A stretch of DNA of 64,000 nt from CAYNSB01 sp964399625 (GCA_964399625.1 CAYNSB010000012.1:1-64000), one strand, 5' to 3'. Shown: positions 16,212 to 25,407, numbered from the stretch's first letter. Numbers and translations are program-made. Notes: generated by a model not told the origin, from the letters alone.

Positions 16212-17681
16212 CTAATGCGCATTCCGGTGCACGAACCCGCGGAACATCGTCAGCCACAAGATCCGCAGGTCGAACCCCAGCGACCAGTGCCGAACGTAGA
16301 ACAGGTCGTACTGGATGCGCTTCCGCAGGCTCGTATCGCCACGCAGCCCGTTCACCTGCGCCCACCCCGTGATCCCCGCCTTCACGTGCTGACGCAGCAT
16401 GTACCCGCGCCAGTCCTCCCGGAACTTCTCGATCAGCTCGGGCCGTTCGGGCCGCGGGCCGACGAGCGACATCTGCCCCTTGAGCACGTTGATCAATTGC
16501 GGCAGCTCGTCCAGGCTCGTCCGCCGCAGCCACCGCCCCACGGGCGTGATCCGCGGATCGTCCCGCTGCGTCCACCCGTTCTTCAGCGCCGCCCACGGGT
16601 GCACCTCGTCGCCCACCTGGTACATCGTCCGGAACTTGTAGATCTTGAACGTCCGCGTCCCGAGGCTCACGCGACGCTGCTTGAAGATCACCGGCCCCTT
16701 CGAGCTCGCCCGCACCGCCACCGCGATCGCCAGCAGCAGCGGGCTGAACACCACCAGCCCCAGCACCGATCCCACGATGTCCACCGCACGCTTGCTCAGA
16801 CCGCCCAGCCCCGTCGAGGGATTCTCGCGGTAACTCAGGATCGGCATCCCGTCCAGCTCGTTCACCACCATCCGCTGCGACACAAACCGCGGGTGCACGT
16901 CCGGCACGATCCGCACATCCAGCGCGAACCGCTCGAGCCGCTCCAGCACGCCCGGCACTGCCGCCGCCTGCGCGTTGGGCAGCGCAAGATACACCGCGTC
17001 CACGCGCCGCTCACGCAGCGTCACTTCAAGCTCGTCCAGCCCTCCAAACACCGGCTTCTCAAGGCACGACTCGCGGTTGGTCCGCGGGTGATGGCTCACG
17101 AAGTACGCCACGTGCAAGCCCGTCCAGTCGTTGCGCTCAAGAGTGCGCGCCACGATCTGTCCCAGGCGCCCAACGCCCACCACCGCGACGTGCCGAAGGT
17201 TCCGCCCGCGACGCCGCAGCGCCCGCAGACCCAGCCGGAACGCCGCGCGATGCACGCCCAGCATCATCGGCAGCAGCACCGCCAGCGCCAGCACCTGCAC
17301 GCGCCCGCCATCCACGCTCGCGCCCGCCAGCGTCACGCGCGGGCCCGTGCCCATCACCGCCGCGTTGCCCACCGCCCACAGCAGAACGATCACCACCACG
17401 ATCGACGCCGCGCTCGTCTTGAGGATCGCCCACTGCTCGGACACGATCGAGCGATCGCGCCGCGCCCGGTACATCCGCATCCCCCACATCGTCAGCAGAA
17501 CCACCGGCACCACGAACAGCAGCAGCGGCCCGCGCACCCACTGCTCCCACGACCGCCCGGGGAACGACCCCTCGACCACCAGCCGGCGCACCGCCCACGC
17601 CGTCGCGCACGCCAGCGCAACCACCGCGCCATCCGCCGCCGCAAGAAGCGACACGAACAGCTGGTGCTGCTGCTTGACCAC
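16212..17681 (-). CDS. polyprenyl glycosylphosphotransferase (exopolysaccharide initiation)
   Basis: A 489-residue inner-membrane enzyme that transfers a sugar-1-phosphate to undecaprenyl phosphate, starting a surface polysaccharide. Four N-terminal helices (about 10-165), a CoA-binding-like Rossmann domain with VVGVGRLG near residue 176, a fifth helix after KRAVDIVGS, and the catalytic bacterial sugar transferase domain: KIYKFRTMY, DELPQLINVLKGQMSLVGPR and GITGWAQVNG. The GTG start at 17681 gives the normal N-terminus; an ATG is not available nearby. No other capsule genes flank it. Exopolysaccharide genes often accompany exosortase systems, fitting the many sorting-signal proteins here (inference). 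Confidence 0.9.
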   Translation of the reverse strand: MVKQQHQLFVSLLAAADGAVVALACATAWAVRRLVVEGSFPGRSWEQWVRGPLLLFVVPVVLLTMWGMRMYRARRDRSIVSEQWAILKTSAASIVVVIVLLWAVGNAAVMGTGPRVTLAGASVDGGRVQVLALAVLLPMMLGVHRAAFRLGLRALRRRGRNLRHVAVVGVGRLGQIVARTLERNDWTGLHVAYFVSHHPRTNRESCLEKPVFGGLDELEVTLRERRVDAVYLALPNAQAAAVPGVLERLERFALDVRIVPDVHPRFVSQRMVVNELDGMPILSYRENPSTGLGGLSKRAVDIVGSVLGLVVFSPLLLAIAVAVRASSKGPVIFKQRRVSLGTRTFKIYKFRTMYQVGDEVHPWAALKNGWTQRDDPRITPVGRWLRRTSLDELPQLINVLKGQMSLVGPRPERPELIEKFREDWRGYMLRQHVKAGITGWAQVNGLRGDTSLRKRIQYDLFYVRHWSLGFDLRILWLTMFRGFVHRNAH

Positions 17682-17857
17682 GCCCGGGACCCTCCGCGCA
17701 GGCTTGCCTTCTCAACCCTCGGCGTCGCCACGTGCCCCCACGCAACGCCGTCGCCCGTCCCCCGTCAACCGCTACTGTCGCCCGACCCCGACGCGCTGTC
17801 AACCCCGCATCCACGTTTCATCAACGTTCGGCATCCCGAACACGCGCGCCCCCGCGA

Positions 17858-18823
17858 TCACGATCCCCATTCAGGCCCCGAGCGCGGCGAGCCGCCCCGC
17901 GCGCTGATCCGTTCCAGCGCCGCCCGATCCTCCGCCGACAGCACGCTCCCATCGGGCGTCACGATTTTCAGAACGGCGAACAGGTCCCCCGTATTGCCCG
18001 CCGCGTCCGCGATTCCCTTCCCCCGCAGCCGCAGCTTCCGCCCGCTCCCGCTCCCCGCCGGCACCATCATGTTCACCGATCCCTCGAGCGTCGGCACGGA
18101 CACCTCCGCGCCCAGCGTCGCCTCCGCGATCGTCAGCGGAAGATCGAGATACAGGTTCAGCACGCCCGCCTCCGCCCCATCCTCACGCCCGCGCCGGAAC
18201 AGCGGGTGCCCGCCCACGCGCACGCGCAGGATCAACTCCGTCTCACCCGACACGCGCACGCGCAGCCGCGCCCCGTCCGCGATCCCCTTGGGAACCTTCA
18301 CCTCCACCGTCTTGTACTGCCCATCCTCCGACACGCGCAGCGTCTCGGTCCCGCCGCGCACCGCCGTCATGAACGTCACCTCAAGGTCCCGCTCGATCGT
18401 CGAGGGCTCCTCGCGCCCCGCCGCCCGCCCACGCGTCGCCTTGCCGCGCGAGCGCGCCGCCGCCTCCGCGAACGGCCCGCCCATCCCTGCCCCGCCCTGA
18501 CCACCAAAGAACGCGTCGAACATGTCCTCGAAGTCCTCGAACTTCGAGCCGCTCGAGCTCGCCGCCGACTGCCAGTTGAACGGCGACCCCGCCCCCCGCG
18601 CCCCATCGCTCACCGTCCCGAACTGGTCATACTGCCGGCGCTTGCCCGCGTCCGACAGCACGTCGTACGCCTCTTGGATCTCCGCGAACTTCGCCGTCGC
18701 GTCCGGGCCCTTGTTCACGTCGGGATGGAACTTGCGAGCCAGCGCCCGGTACGCCTTGCGGATGTCCTCATCGCTCGCCCCGCGCGAAATCCCCAGCACT
18801 TCGTAATAGTCGCGCTTGCCCAT
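17858..18823 (-). CDS. DnaJ-class co-chaperone (CbpA-like)
   Basis: A 321-residue J-domain protein: J-domain at residues 4-66 with HPD at 33-35, a Gly/Phe/Ser-rich linker, then two C-terminal beta domains (VKVPKGIADGARLRVRV, RGKGIAD). It lacks the CxxCxGxG zinc finger, so it is of the CbpA/class B type that stimulates the DnaK ATPase. No dnaK or grpE is adjacent. The start MGKRDYYEVLG is the usual N-terminus; a longer in-frame extension upstream has no homology, and TATCAT lies 5 bases before this ATG. Confidence 0.92.
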   Translation of the reverse strand: MGKRDYYEVLGISRGASDEDIRKAYRALARKFHPDVNKGPDATAKFAEIQEAYDVLSDAGKRRQYDQFGTVSDGARGAGSPFNWQSAASSSGSKFEDFEDMFDAFFGGQGGAGMGGPFAEAAARSRGKATRGRAAGREEPSTIERDLEVTFMTAVRGGTETLRVSEDGQYKTVEVKVPKGIADGARLRVRVSGETELILRVRVGGHPLFRRGREDGAEAGVLNLYLDLPLTIAEATLGAEVSVPTLEGSVNMMVPAGSGSGRKLRLRGKGIADAAGNTGDLFAVLKIVTPDGSVLSAEDRAALERISARGGSPRSGPEWGS

Positions 18824-18828
18824 ATCGC

Positions 18829-18834
18829 ATGATA
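18829..18834 (-). promoter_or_regulatory. leaderless-type -10 box for dnaJ-like gene
   Basis: Minus-strand TATCAT, five spacer bases, then ATG at 18823. Confidence 0.55.
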
Positions 18835-19035
18835 CGCAACACCCTCCCGCACCCGGACGTTCCCCGATCGAACGTGCCTCCCGCGGGCCCAAGCGGTAGC
18901 GCAGGGCGGTTGCGCTCCATCGGTTCGAGCGCCGGGTGCAACGACCTGTCCTCTCGACCCCTATCCCGCGCTCTTATCTCGAGGTGACAGAGCCTTCCTT
19001 TCTGTTACATTCAGCGTTCGCAGGGGGACTCCACG

Positions 19036-19701
19036 ATGGGTGAACAAGAACCACGCCGTTCACGCCCGGGCGACGATCCGCTCGCGGAAACCGTCGCCGA
19101 CATGCCCTCGCCCGTGGACGAGGACGCCGCGCCGTCCCAAGCGCCCGCCAAGCCACCGCCCAGCCCGCCCCCGCGCAACTCCACCAAGGCCCCTCCGCTC
19201 TCCCGCGCTCCGCGCGTCGAAGAAGACCTCCGCCTCGCCGACGGCCCGACCGAGCGCTCGCGCGACGCCGCGACCAGGAACAACGACGTCGACCTCAATG
19301 AGGTGTTCGACAAGCCCGCGACGCCCAACGAGCGGGCCCGTCTCGATCTCGACGACCCCGAGGCCGGCCGCGTCCGCGCCGCACGCGAGCTCCGCATCGC
19401 GCGCAAGCAGGCCACCGCGGCACTCGCCTCCCCCTTCGGGCAGCTCGTCGTCGCGCTCGTGCTGCTCCTCGTCGGCGTCGCGCTCGCGATCATGGCGAGC
19501 ATCGAGCAGACCACCCCCCTGCTCATCGCCGCGGGCATCGCCTTCCCCATCACGCTCTGGCTCGCCCACCGCCGCTACCAGCGCTGGCTCGGGCACCGAC
19601 GCTACATGTACCGCCTGCTCGAGACGCTGGGCGAGGACGTCAGCGAGTTCGACCCGCGCAAATCGACGCGCGCCGTGAAGGTACGAACGATCAAGAAGTA
19701 A
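19036..19701 (+). CDS. two-helix membrane protein with long acidic/Pro-rich N-terminal region
   Basis: A 221-residue protein not assigned to a family. Residues 1-130 are hydrophilic and Pro/Glu/Asp-rich and probably disordered in the cytoplasm; two hydrophobic helices follow (about 137-157 and 161-178), then a basic tail (HRRYQRWLGHRRYMYRLL) and a charged C-terminus. GGGGGA lies 9 bases before the ATG. A TACATT box about 30 bases upstream suggests a short leader rather than a leaderless start. It lies tail to tail with cheV, with 15 bases between stops. Confidence 0.75.
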   Translation: MGEQEPRRSRPGDDPLAETVADMPSPVDEDAAPSQAPAKPPPSPPPRNSTKAPPLSRAPRVEEDLRLADGPTERSRDAATRNNDVDLNEVFDKPATPNERARLDLDDPEAGRVRAARELRIARKQATAALASPFGQLVVALVLLLVGVALAIMASIEQTTPLLIAAGIAFPITLWLAHRRYQRWLGHRRYMYRLLETLGEDVSEFDPRKSTRAVKVRTIKK

Positions 19702-19716
19702 CGCGCCGCCCGATCG

Positions 19717-20736
19717 TCACGCCGCCTTCCCCGTCTGCGCCACGCCCACCCGCTCGCCCTTGATCACCCGATCCACCAGACGCACCATCTCGTGCAGCTC
19801 CGGCTTGGGGATCTGAACGTCCGCGCCCACCTGCTCGCCCTTCTTCTTGTTGTCGTCGCTCACCAGCGACGAGAACAGGATCACCGGCACGTCCTTCGTC
19901 GCCCCGTGCCCCTTGATCCGCTTGGTCAGGTGAAGCCCGTCCATCCGCGGCATCTCGATGTCCGACACCACCGCCGACACGCGCTCCCCGCCCCTCTCGA
20001 TCGCCTCCCACGCCGCCTGCCCGTCCGCGTACATCTCGATCTTCGCGTACCCCGAGAGCCGGAAGATCTTCGTGATGATCGCCCGCATGAACGGCGAGTC
20101 CTCCGCCATCACCACGCGGTGCGCCTTGCGATCCACCCCAAGCGGATTGGGGACCTCCTCCACGCGCAACCGCTCCTCCATCAGGATCGCGTCCGCGACG
20201 GACTCAAAGTCCACCATCAGCACCAGCCGGTCCTTGATCTCGATGATCCCCGTCGTCGACGACGCCACGCTCGCCCCATCGCCCTGCGTCGCCGCGAGCC
20301 CCGAAAGGTCCGGCGCCGGCCTCACCTTCTGCCAGCTCATGCGATAGATCTGCTCCACGCTCTCCACCAGGAACCCGCACCGGTGCCCGTTGAACTCCGT
20401 GATGATCACCCGCCCCTCGCGCCCCACCCCATCCCCGTCCGCACTCGCCGTCGCGACCGACTTCAACTCAACCTCCGCGCTCGCCCCGCTCCCCGTCAGC
20501 CCAAGGTGCTTGCCCAGGTCGATCACCGGCAGCACCGCCCCGCGGATGTTCACCATGCCGATCACCGACGCGTGCTGCCCCGGGCACGGGATCGTCCGCA
20601 CCGGACGCATCACCTCGCGCACCTTCGCCACGTTCACACCGAAGTGCCCGCCCCCCATCCCGAACACCAGCACCTCAAGCTCGTTCGTCCCCGCATCAAG
20701 CAGGATCTCGCCGGTCACGCTCGGGGTCTGGGTCAT
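19717..20736 (-). CDS. cheV: chemotaxis coupling protein CheV
   Basis: A 339-residue fusion of an N-terminal CheW-like domain (about residues 15-185, with VREVMRP and IRGAVLPVIDL) and a C-terminal receiver domain (about 205-330) with the acidic pair in VVMAEDSPFMR, phospho-acceptor Asp in VVSDIEMPRMDG and the conserved lysine in IPKPEL. CheV couples receptors to CheA and tunes adaptation by phosphorylation. No other chemotaxis genes are in the window. Upstream in-frame ATGs exist to 20877, but GGAG lies just before the ATG at 20736 and the domain begins there. Confidence 0.9.
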   Translation of the reverse strand: MTQTPSVTGEILLDAGTNELEVLVFGMGGGHFGVNVAKVREVMRPVRTIPCPGQHASVIGMVNIRGAVLPVIDLGKHLGLTGSGASAEVELKSVATASADGDGVGREGRVIITEFNGHRCGFLVESVEQIYRMSWQKVRPAPDLSGLAATQGDGASVASSTTGIIEIKDRLVLMVDFESVADAILMEERLRVEEVPNPLGVDRKAHRVVMAEDSPFMRAIITKIFRLSGYAKIEMYADGQAAWEAIERGGERVSAVVSDIEMPRMDGLHLTKRIKGHGATKDVPVILFSSLVSDDNKKKGEQVGADVQIPKPELHEMVRLVDRVIKGERVGVAQTGKAA

Positions 20737-20903
20737 GGTCTGGCTCCGTGGATGGCACGCATCGCGCGCTCTGCACGTATCGACCCAACGCGCCACGCCC
20801 TTCATCCCCACCCACACCCCAAACGGGGTGCGCTCCACGAGATCCCGTGCCCCGCTCCAATCTCGGTTCTTCATCAAACCCTTTTCTTCGTTTCGCGTTC
20901 TGG

Positions 20904-20909
20904 TAGCCT
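20904..20909 (+). promoter_or_regulatory. -10 box with hairpin leader for the 20952 gene
   Basis: TAGCCT would place +1 near 20916, giving a 36-base leader that holds a GGCCC/GGGCC hairpin (20920-20924 with 20931-20935) directly before the GAGGAGAG ribosome binding site. Confidence 0.45.
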
Positions 20910-20951
20910 CTTGCCATACGGCCCTTGACCGGGCCCGAGGAGAGACAAGCC

Positions 20952-21803
20952 ATGACGCACTTCCGTTCCGCGATCGCGTTCGCCGTTCTCAGCACCGCCA
21001 CGGCCCATGCCTCGCTCACCCTGCTCCCCGCAGGACCAATGCTCGGCACGCACGCGGGCAACCTTGTGACCAACGGATCCTTTGAGAATCCCAGCGGCGG
21101 GCCCGGCCCCCTCCTCGTCAACTGGGCCACAGGCTCCACCGGCACGCCCTTCGCCGTCCCGCCGGGATGGTCCTCCTCGGGCAGCCCCAACTCCTACGCC
21201 GTCTGGGGTCGCGACGGCGTCTCCTCGTTCCGCATCCGCAACTCCGACGTCATCCCCGATGGCGGCAACGCCCTCTACTTCGGCAACGGCCAGGGCGCCA
21301 TTCCCTCGCTCCCTCCCACCTTCAACCCGTCCGGCGAGGTCACCTTCCCCGGCACGCCCACCATCAGCACCGCGCCGGGCTTCCCCAACCCCGTCAAACT
21401 CTGGCAGACCGTCAACACACACCTCGCCCCCGCGTCCTCGTACATCCTCAGCTTCTGGGTCTCGGGCGAATCCTCGGGTTTCCCAGGGCCCGGCGGCATG
21501 TCCGACGGCATCTTCGGGTTCAAGGCCACCAACACCGAGGTTGGCGATCCCACCCGCTACTTCGTCGTCCCCGCCGGCGGCACCTCCACCTTCGGCGCCT
21601 CCAAGCGATTCGAGTTCACCTTCACCCCGCTCAACCCCTCGCTCCCCGTCATGCTCGAGTTCACCAACTTCGGGCACTTCAGCCTCAACGGCGGCACCAC
21701 CGAGCTCGTCCTCGATGATGTCATCATCAACCCCGTCCCCGCACCCTCCGTCGGCGCCCTGGGCGCGCTCACCCTCGCCCTCGCCGCCCGCCGCCGTCGC
21801 TGA
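20952..21803 (+). CDS. secreted protein with C-terminal sorting signal
   Basis: A 283-residue exported protein: signal peptide ending near AHAS, then LVTNGSFENPSGG, a common opening of carbohydrate-binding-like beta-sandwich domains in PEP-CTERM proteins, a jelly-roll-like body with LWQTVNTHLAPASSYILSF, and the terminal signal VPAPSVGALG, a hydrophobic helix and RRRR. Family knowledge predicts exosortase processing and surface display. Ligand binding is only suggested by the fold pattern. GAGGAGAG sits 6 bases before the ATG. Confidence 0.8.
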   Translation: MTHFRSAIAFAVLSTATAHASLTLLPAGPMLGTHAGNLVTNGSFENPSGGPGPLLVNWATGSTGTPFAVPPGWSSSGSPNSYAVWGRDGVSSFRIRNSDVIPDGGNALYFGNGQGAIPSLPPTFNPSGEVTFPGTPTISTAPGFPNPVKLWQTVNTHLAPASSYILSFWVSGESSGFPGPGGMSDGIFGFKATNTEVGDPTRYFVVPAGGTSTFGASKRFEFTFTPLNPSLPVMLEFTNFGHFSLNGGTTELVLDDVIINPVPAPSVGALGALTLALAARRRR

Positions 21804-21965
21804 GTCGGGCGCCACGACCCGCGTCGCTCGGGGTCGGGGCGCGCCAGAAAATCCGGACCAACGCCATCGACCGCGCGCTCGCGAACCAAGCCGCGGCGAT
21901 TCGTCTGCGCGGCCCTTTCCCGTGAGACGGCGTCTCGGCGTCTGTCGTTCTCTCTGTCTCTTCTT

Positions 21966-22511
21966 CTACAACTGCTTATAGAAGATCGTCGTGCCGATCC
22001 ACGTCCCATCGGGCATCATCGCGTACCGCGGGATCTCGCCGCACTCGACGTATCCAAGTTCCCGATAGAGCCGATCGGCCGGGCTGCCCGTCACCGTGTC
22101 CAGCGTCAGCAGCGTCCTTCCCATCCCCCGCGCCCGCTCCTCCAGCGCCACCATCAGCGCCCGCGCGATCCCGCGCCGCCGATACGCCGAGTGCACCAGC
22201 AACTTCGCCACGTCCGCCCGCTGCGGCTGATTGGGCGGCCACGCCGGATGCAACTGCACCGTCCCCGCGATCCTCCCCTCAACCTCCGCCACCAGCACCA
22301 CAGGCCCGCCCGCCTTCCCCACGCCCGACAGCACACGCTCCCAGAACGCCGCCGCCTCCGCCCGCTCGAAGGGCCACATGAAACTCACCGACGCCCCGCC
22401 TCGCACCACATCCACCAGCACGTCGATCAGCCCGTGGACGACCTCACGAGGCACTGGTGCCGAAATCGAGCGAATCGATCGGCCGCGATCATCGCTGATT
22501 GATGCAGTCAT
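21966..22511 (-). CDS. GNAT family N-acetyltransferase
   Basis: A 181-residue acetyl-CoA-dependent acetyltransferase. The core is clear: VVLVAEVEGRIAGTVQL (strands 2-3), KLLVHSAYRRRGIARALM (motif A, acetyl-CoA phosphate loop R-R-R-G-I-A) and LTLDTVTGSPADRLYRELGY (motif B). The substrate is unknown; the small C-terminal part resembles single-domain amine or amino-acid acetylases. The ATG at 22511 is preceded 5 bases upstream by TACGAT, consistent with a leaderless transcript. Confidence 0.9.
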   Translation of the reverse strand: MTASISDDRGRSIRSISAPVPREVVHGLIDVLVDVVRGGASVSFMWPFERAEAAAFWERVLSGVGKAGGPVVLVAEVEGRIAGTVQLHPAWPPNQPQRADVAKLLVHSAYRRRGIARALMVALEERARGMGRTLLTLDTVTGSPADRLYRELGYVECGEIPRYAMMPDGTWIGTTIFYKQL

Positions 22512-22516
22512 CGAGG

Positions 22517-22522
22517 ATCGTA
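22517..22522 (-). promoter_or_regulatory. leaderless-type -10 box for the GNAT gene
   Basis: Minus-strand TACGAT, five spacer bases, then ATG at 22511. Confidence 0.5.
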
Positions 22523-22529
22523 GTGGGCA

Positions 22530-23198
22530 TTAGCGCCCTCGAATCTCCTCAACCTCAATCCCACGTGCCTTCAGCACCGCCACGTCGGCTTGCCGGTATT
22601 CGATGCATGCATTCAGGATGACGCGATGGAGCGCCGGAACATCGTTCAACGCGAGCAGGTTGGGAGCACGCAGTCCATCAAGGCGAAGCCATCGCAGCCT
22701 CGGCCACTCCTTCAACGGAGACAAGTCGCGTTCGTGATACAAGCAACTCAGGTGCAGTCCTTCGATCTGGCAAAGGCCGCTCACCTGTCCCCAAACTTCC
22801 TGGCTGGCGCCGATGATCCCAAGGTACCGAAGCTTGGTGAGTGCAGCTGCGCCAAGGAAGCATCGACGCCAATGCACGACGAGATACTCCAGCGCATCGA
22901 AGCACGCAAAGTCAAGCCTCGAGCGCGGACCAGTCTCCAGTTGAAGCGCCCGTAGTCCGGCGAGTGCTCCTAGTGCGGACAGGTCATTGAGCAAAGGTGT
23001 AAGCAGACGTAGCGCCGTGAGAGCGGAGCCAAGCGAGCGCAAAAAGGCAAGGGCATCAGCCGACTTGGCGCCGGGCATCCACACACTGAGCACGAGACTT
23101 GCTTGCTTCGCAAGGCTCGCCAGCGATTCGGGATTCGGAGGCAGGCGCAGCTCGACCGTAGACGCGGCCTGGAATGGGTCCGCAATTGCTGGCTTCAT
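22530..23198 (-). CDS. leucine-rich-repeat-like protein
   Basis: A 222-residue protein with irregular leucine-rich units: LGSALTALRLLTPLLNDLSAL, LAGLRALQLE, LTKLRYLGIIG, IEGLHLSCLYHERDLSPL, WPRLRWLRLDGLRA and VPALHRVILNACIEYRQ (each quoted unit is up to about 20 residues). Such proteins form curved binding surfaces; the partner is unknown. There is no signal peptide, so it is probably cytoplasmic. GC and codon bias are weaker than in neighbouring genes, hinting at relaxed constraint or acquisition. The start at 23198 lacks a good binding site and is the least certain part; it lies 62 bases downstream of mdh. Confidence 0.65.
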   Translation of the reverse strand: MKPAIADPFQAASTVELRLPPNPESLASLAKQASLVLSVWMPGAKSADALAFLRSLGSALTALRLLTPLLNDLSALGALAGLRALQLETGPRSRLDFACFDALEYLVVHWRRCFLGAAALTKLRYLGIIGASQEVWGQVSGLCQIEGLHLSCLYHERDLSPLKEWPRLRWLRLDGLRAPNLLALNDVPALHRVILNACIEYRQADVAVLKARGIEVEEIRGR

Positions 23199-23260
23199 GC
23201 CGCAGTCCCTCACCGACCTCCACTCCGTCCCTTCCGTTCTCTCCGTATTGAATCCTCTTC

Positions 23261-24241
23261 CTACGCCAACTCGGGGAACAACTTCACCGTCGCCCCGATC
23301 AGGTCCTTCACGTGGCTGATCGACTCCGCCATGAACTTCGCCTCCGTCTCGTTCATCTTGAAGTCGATGATCTTCTCCACGCCCTTGCTCCCCAGCACGC
23401 AAGGCACGCCCACGAACAGCCCCTTCCCGCCGTTGGCCGCCTTCACCCCGAACTCGTTCTCGCACCACGCCGCGCACGGGACCACCCGCTTCTTATCCCG
23501 CACGATCGCCTCGACCATCTCGATCGTCCCGGCGCTGGGCGCGTACCACGCGCTCGTGCCCATCAGCTTCACCACCTCGCCCCCGCCCACCTTCGCCCGC
23601 TCCACGCACGCCTGGATCTTCTCCGCCGGCAGAAGGTCCTGGATCGGGATCCCGTTCACGCTCGTCAGACGCGGCAGCGGCACCATGTCGTCCCCGTGCC
23701 CGCCCAGCAGCAAGCCCTGGATGTCCTCCACGCTCACGCCAAGCTCCCACGCCAGGAACGTCTTGTACCGCGCCACGTCCAGCGCCCCCGCCTGCCCCAG
23801 CACCCGATGCGCCGGGAACCCCGTCACCTTCCACATCACGTACACCATCGCGTCCAGCGGGTTGCTCACCACGATCACGATCGCGTTGGGCGCGTGCTGC
23901 TTGATCTGCAGCGCCACGCTCTTCACGATCCCCGCGTTGATGCTCACCAGGTCGTCCCGGCTCTGCCCCGGCTTCCGCGGCACGCCCGCCGTCACGATCA
24001 CCACGTCGCTGTCCTTGATGTCCGCGTAGTCGAACGTCCCCGTGATCCGCGCGTCGAAGTTCTCGACCGGCCCGCAGCACGCCAAGTCCAGCGCCTTGCC
24101 CTTGGGCATGTGCAGCTCGGGCTTGTCCTTGTTGGGGATGTCCACCAGCACCACATCCCCCAGCTCCTTCATCGCGATCGAACGTGCACACTCCCCGCCG
24201 ATGTTCCCCGAACCGATAACGCTGATCTTCGCGCGACGCAC
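23261..24241 (-). CDS. mdh: malate dehydrogenase
   Basis: A 326-residue NAD-dependent malate dehydrogenase of the lactate dehydrogenase-like type, interconverting malate and oxaloacetate in the citric acid cycle. Visible: nucleotide loop GSGNIG at 10-15, acidic residue at the end of strand 2 (VLVDIPN), the substrate-binding arginine segment VPRKPGQSRDDL, NPLDAMVYVMWKVTGF, and catalytic His182 in LLGGHGDDMV. The GTG at 24241 is preferred over the upstream ATG at 24274 because AAAGGA lies 7 bases before it and it gives the normal short N-terminus. icd, another cycle enzyme, is 9 kb away. Confidence 0.93.
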   Translation of the reverse strand: MRRAKISVIGSGNIGGECARSIAMKELGDVVLVDIPNKDKPELHMPKGKALDLACCGPVENFDARITGTFDYADIKDSDVVIVTAGVPRKPGQSRDDLVSINAGIVKSVALQIKQHAPNAIVIVVSNPLDAMVYVMWKVTGFPAHRVLGQAGALDVARYKTFLAWELGVSVEDIQGLLLGGHGDDMVPLPRLTSVNGIPIQDLLPAEKIQACVERAKVGGGEVVKLMGTSAWYAPSAGTIEMVEAIVRDKKRVVPCAAWCENEFGVKAANGGKGLFVGVPCVLGSKGVEKIIDFKMNETEAKFMAESISHVKDLIGATVKLFPELA

Positions 24242-24576
24242 GTGAGGTCCTTTCAAGTAGCCCCAGCACCCCACGCCCCGTCCGCCCGGCTCGACCCGTC
24301 ACAACCACGCCGCGGACCGCGAGAGATGGTGGGGGAGCCAGCGTAGGCCGACGCCCGACCGCCCCTCCACGCAGTTCTCGGCCCTTCCATCCCTACCTCA
24401 TACCGGACGACGGCGATTCGGACCAGCCACGCCACATCTTTTCTTCCTCACGGGTGGCACCTCTTCAGGGCGCGTGTAGTTTCGAGGGGTCAGGGCATGC
24501 CGGTGGCGGCAAGTCCATTACGCGTGAGTTGTCCGGGAACAAAGTCCCCTTTTCTTTCCGTGAGGAGATCGTAGAT
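24242..24576. other. intergenic region with promoter and leader of the 24577 gene
   Basis: 335 bases between mdh and the first tandem secretome gene. The left 230 bases show no gene or strong signal. A TAGTTT -10 candidate is at 24477-24482, and the last 88 bases form a structured leader related to that of the next paralog. Confidence 0.5.
24477..24576 (+). promoter_or_regulatory. promoter and conserved structured leader, copy 1
   Basis: TAGTTT (24477-24482) predicts +1 at 24489, the G of GTCAGG. The leader then has TGCC/GGCA pairing around GGTGGC, a GGGA/TCCC hairpin (24535-24548) and the binding site GAGGAG. The same order and spacing occur before the next paralog, whose -10 to GTCAGG distance is also 12 bases. 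Confidence 0.55.
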
Positions 24577-25326
24577 ATGAAGAAGGCCCTTCTTGGTATC
24601 GTGGCTGCCGCCGGCATGGCTAGCGCGGCGAACGCCGACATCGTCCAGTCCTGGCGCGCCGTCGTCATCAGCAACCCCGCCGACCCCACCGCCGCCGCTG
24701 ACCCGGCCGGCGCGGGCGCCTCGGGCGGCCTGACGCTCAACGTCAACAACGGCGAGTCCATCCTGTTCATCCTGAGCCTGAACATGACGGACGCGACGAT
24801 CCCGGCGTCCGCCGGCGCTCTGTCCGGCTCGCTCATCCGCGGCATCGGCGCGGCGACCAGCCAGCTCATCGGTGGCTCCAACGCCAACGGCACCTGGAAG
24901 CCCGTCGACGGCTCCGGCGCTGGCGTCTACAACAGCAACGGCACCTCCGGCATCGCCATCCCCGGCTCGGGCACCGTGGTTGATGCGAACAGCATCAAGG
25001 GCCTCGGCGTCCTCTCCAACGGTCTGCTCTCGGGCTCCGGCGCTGCCGGCTCGGGCATCAGCAACACCGAGGGCGTGGACATCCTCGGCATCATCTTCAC
25101 CCCCAACAACTACACCGCCCGCTCGTTCTCGATGGTCGGCTCGCCCTTCGGCTCCGCCAACGACAACGTGATGTGGTTCCGCAACGGCACCAGCAACGCG
25201 AACGGCACCTCCGTCGCCATCCCCGCCTCGGGCACGACCACCTTCCAGGTGAACATCGTCCCCGCCCCGGCGTCCCTCGCCCTCCTGGGCCTGGGTGGCC
25301 TGGTCGCTGGCCGCCGCCGCCGCTAA
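24577..25326 (+). CDS. secreted protein with C-terminal sorting signal (tandem paralog A)
   Basis: A 249-residue exported protein, first of three tandem paralogs. Signal peptide MKKALLGIVAAAGMASAANA, then the shared mature start DIVQSWRAVV, Gly/Ser/Asn-rich beta-strand body with GIAIPGSGTV, IKGLGVLSNGLLSGSG and VDILGIIFTPNNY, and the terminal VPAPASLALLGLGGL plus RRRR. This PEP-CTERM-like tail implies exosortase sorting; no exosortase is in the window. The body matches no family recognised here. GAGGAG lies 10 bases before the ATG, and a hairpin overlaps the stop codon. Its own terminator suggests a single-gene transcript. Confidence 0.85.
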   Translation: MKKALLGIVAAAGMASAANADIVQSWRAVVISNPADPTAAADPAGAGASGGLTLNVNNGESILFILSLNMTDATIPASAGALSGSLIRGIGAATSQLIGGSNANGTWKPVDGSGAGVYNSNGTSGIAIPGSGTVVDANSIKGLGVLSNGLLSGSGAAGSGISNTEGVDILGIIFTPNNYTARSFSMVGSPFGSANDNVMWFRNGTSNANGTSVAIPASGTTTFQVNIVPAPASLALLGLGGLVAGRRRR

Positions 25327-25344
25327 TCTGTACCAAACAGATTA
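25324..25344 (+). other. hairpin spanning the stop codon of paralog A
   Basis: Perfect 8-base arms 25324-25331 and 25337-25344 with a 5-base loop; the first arm contains the TAA stop. It lacks a T-run, so it is not a terminator itself; it may protect the mRNA 3' end. Confidence 0.5.
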
Positions 25345-25356
25345 CGTAAAAACCCT

Positions 25357-25407
25357 AAGAAACGCCCCGAGTTATCAGACTCGTGGGCGTTTCTTATTGT
25401 TTTTTCG
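25357..25407 (+). terminator. strong intrinsic terminator after paralog A
   Basis: Arms beginning AAGAAACGCCC (25357) and ending GGGCGTTTCTT (25395) pair over 11 bases, with further pairing CGAG/CTCG inside, followed by a run of six T (to about 25405). Confidence 0.92.

Noticed and set aside
16215..18500. Long open frame (761 codons) on the plus strand
   Set aside because: It is antisense to the sugar transferase and DnaJ-like genes, is dominated by His/Arg/Pro/Gln, and matches the mirror frame expected from GC-rich codons.
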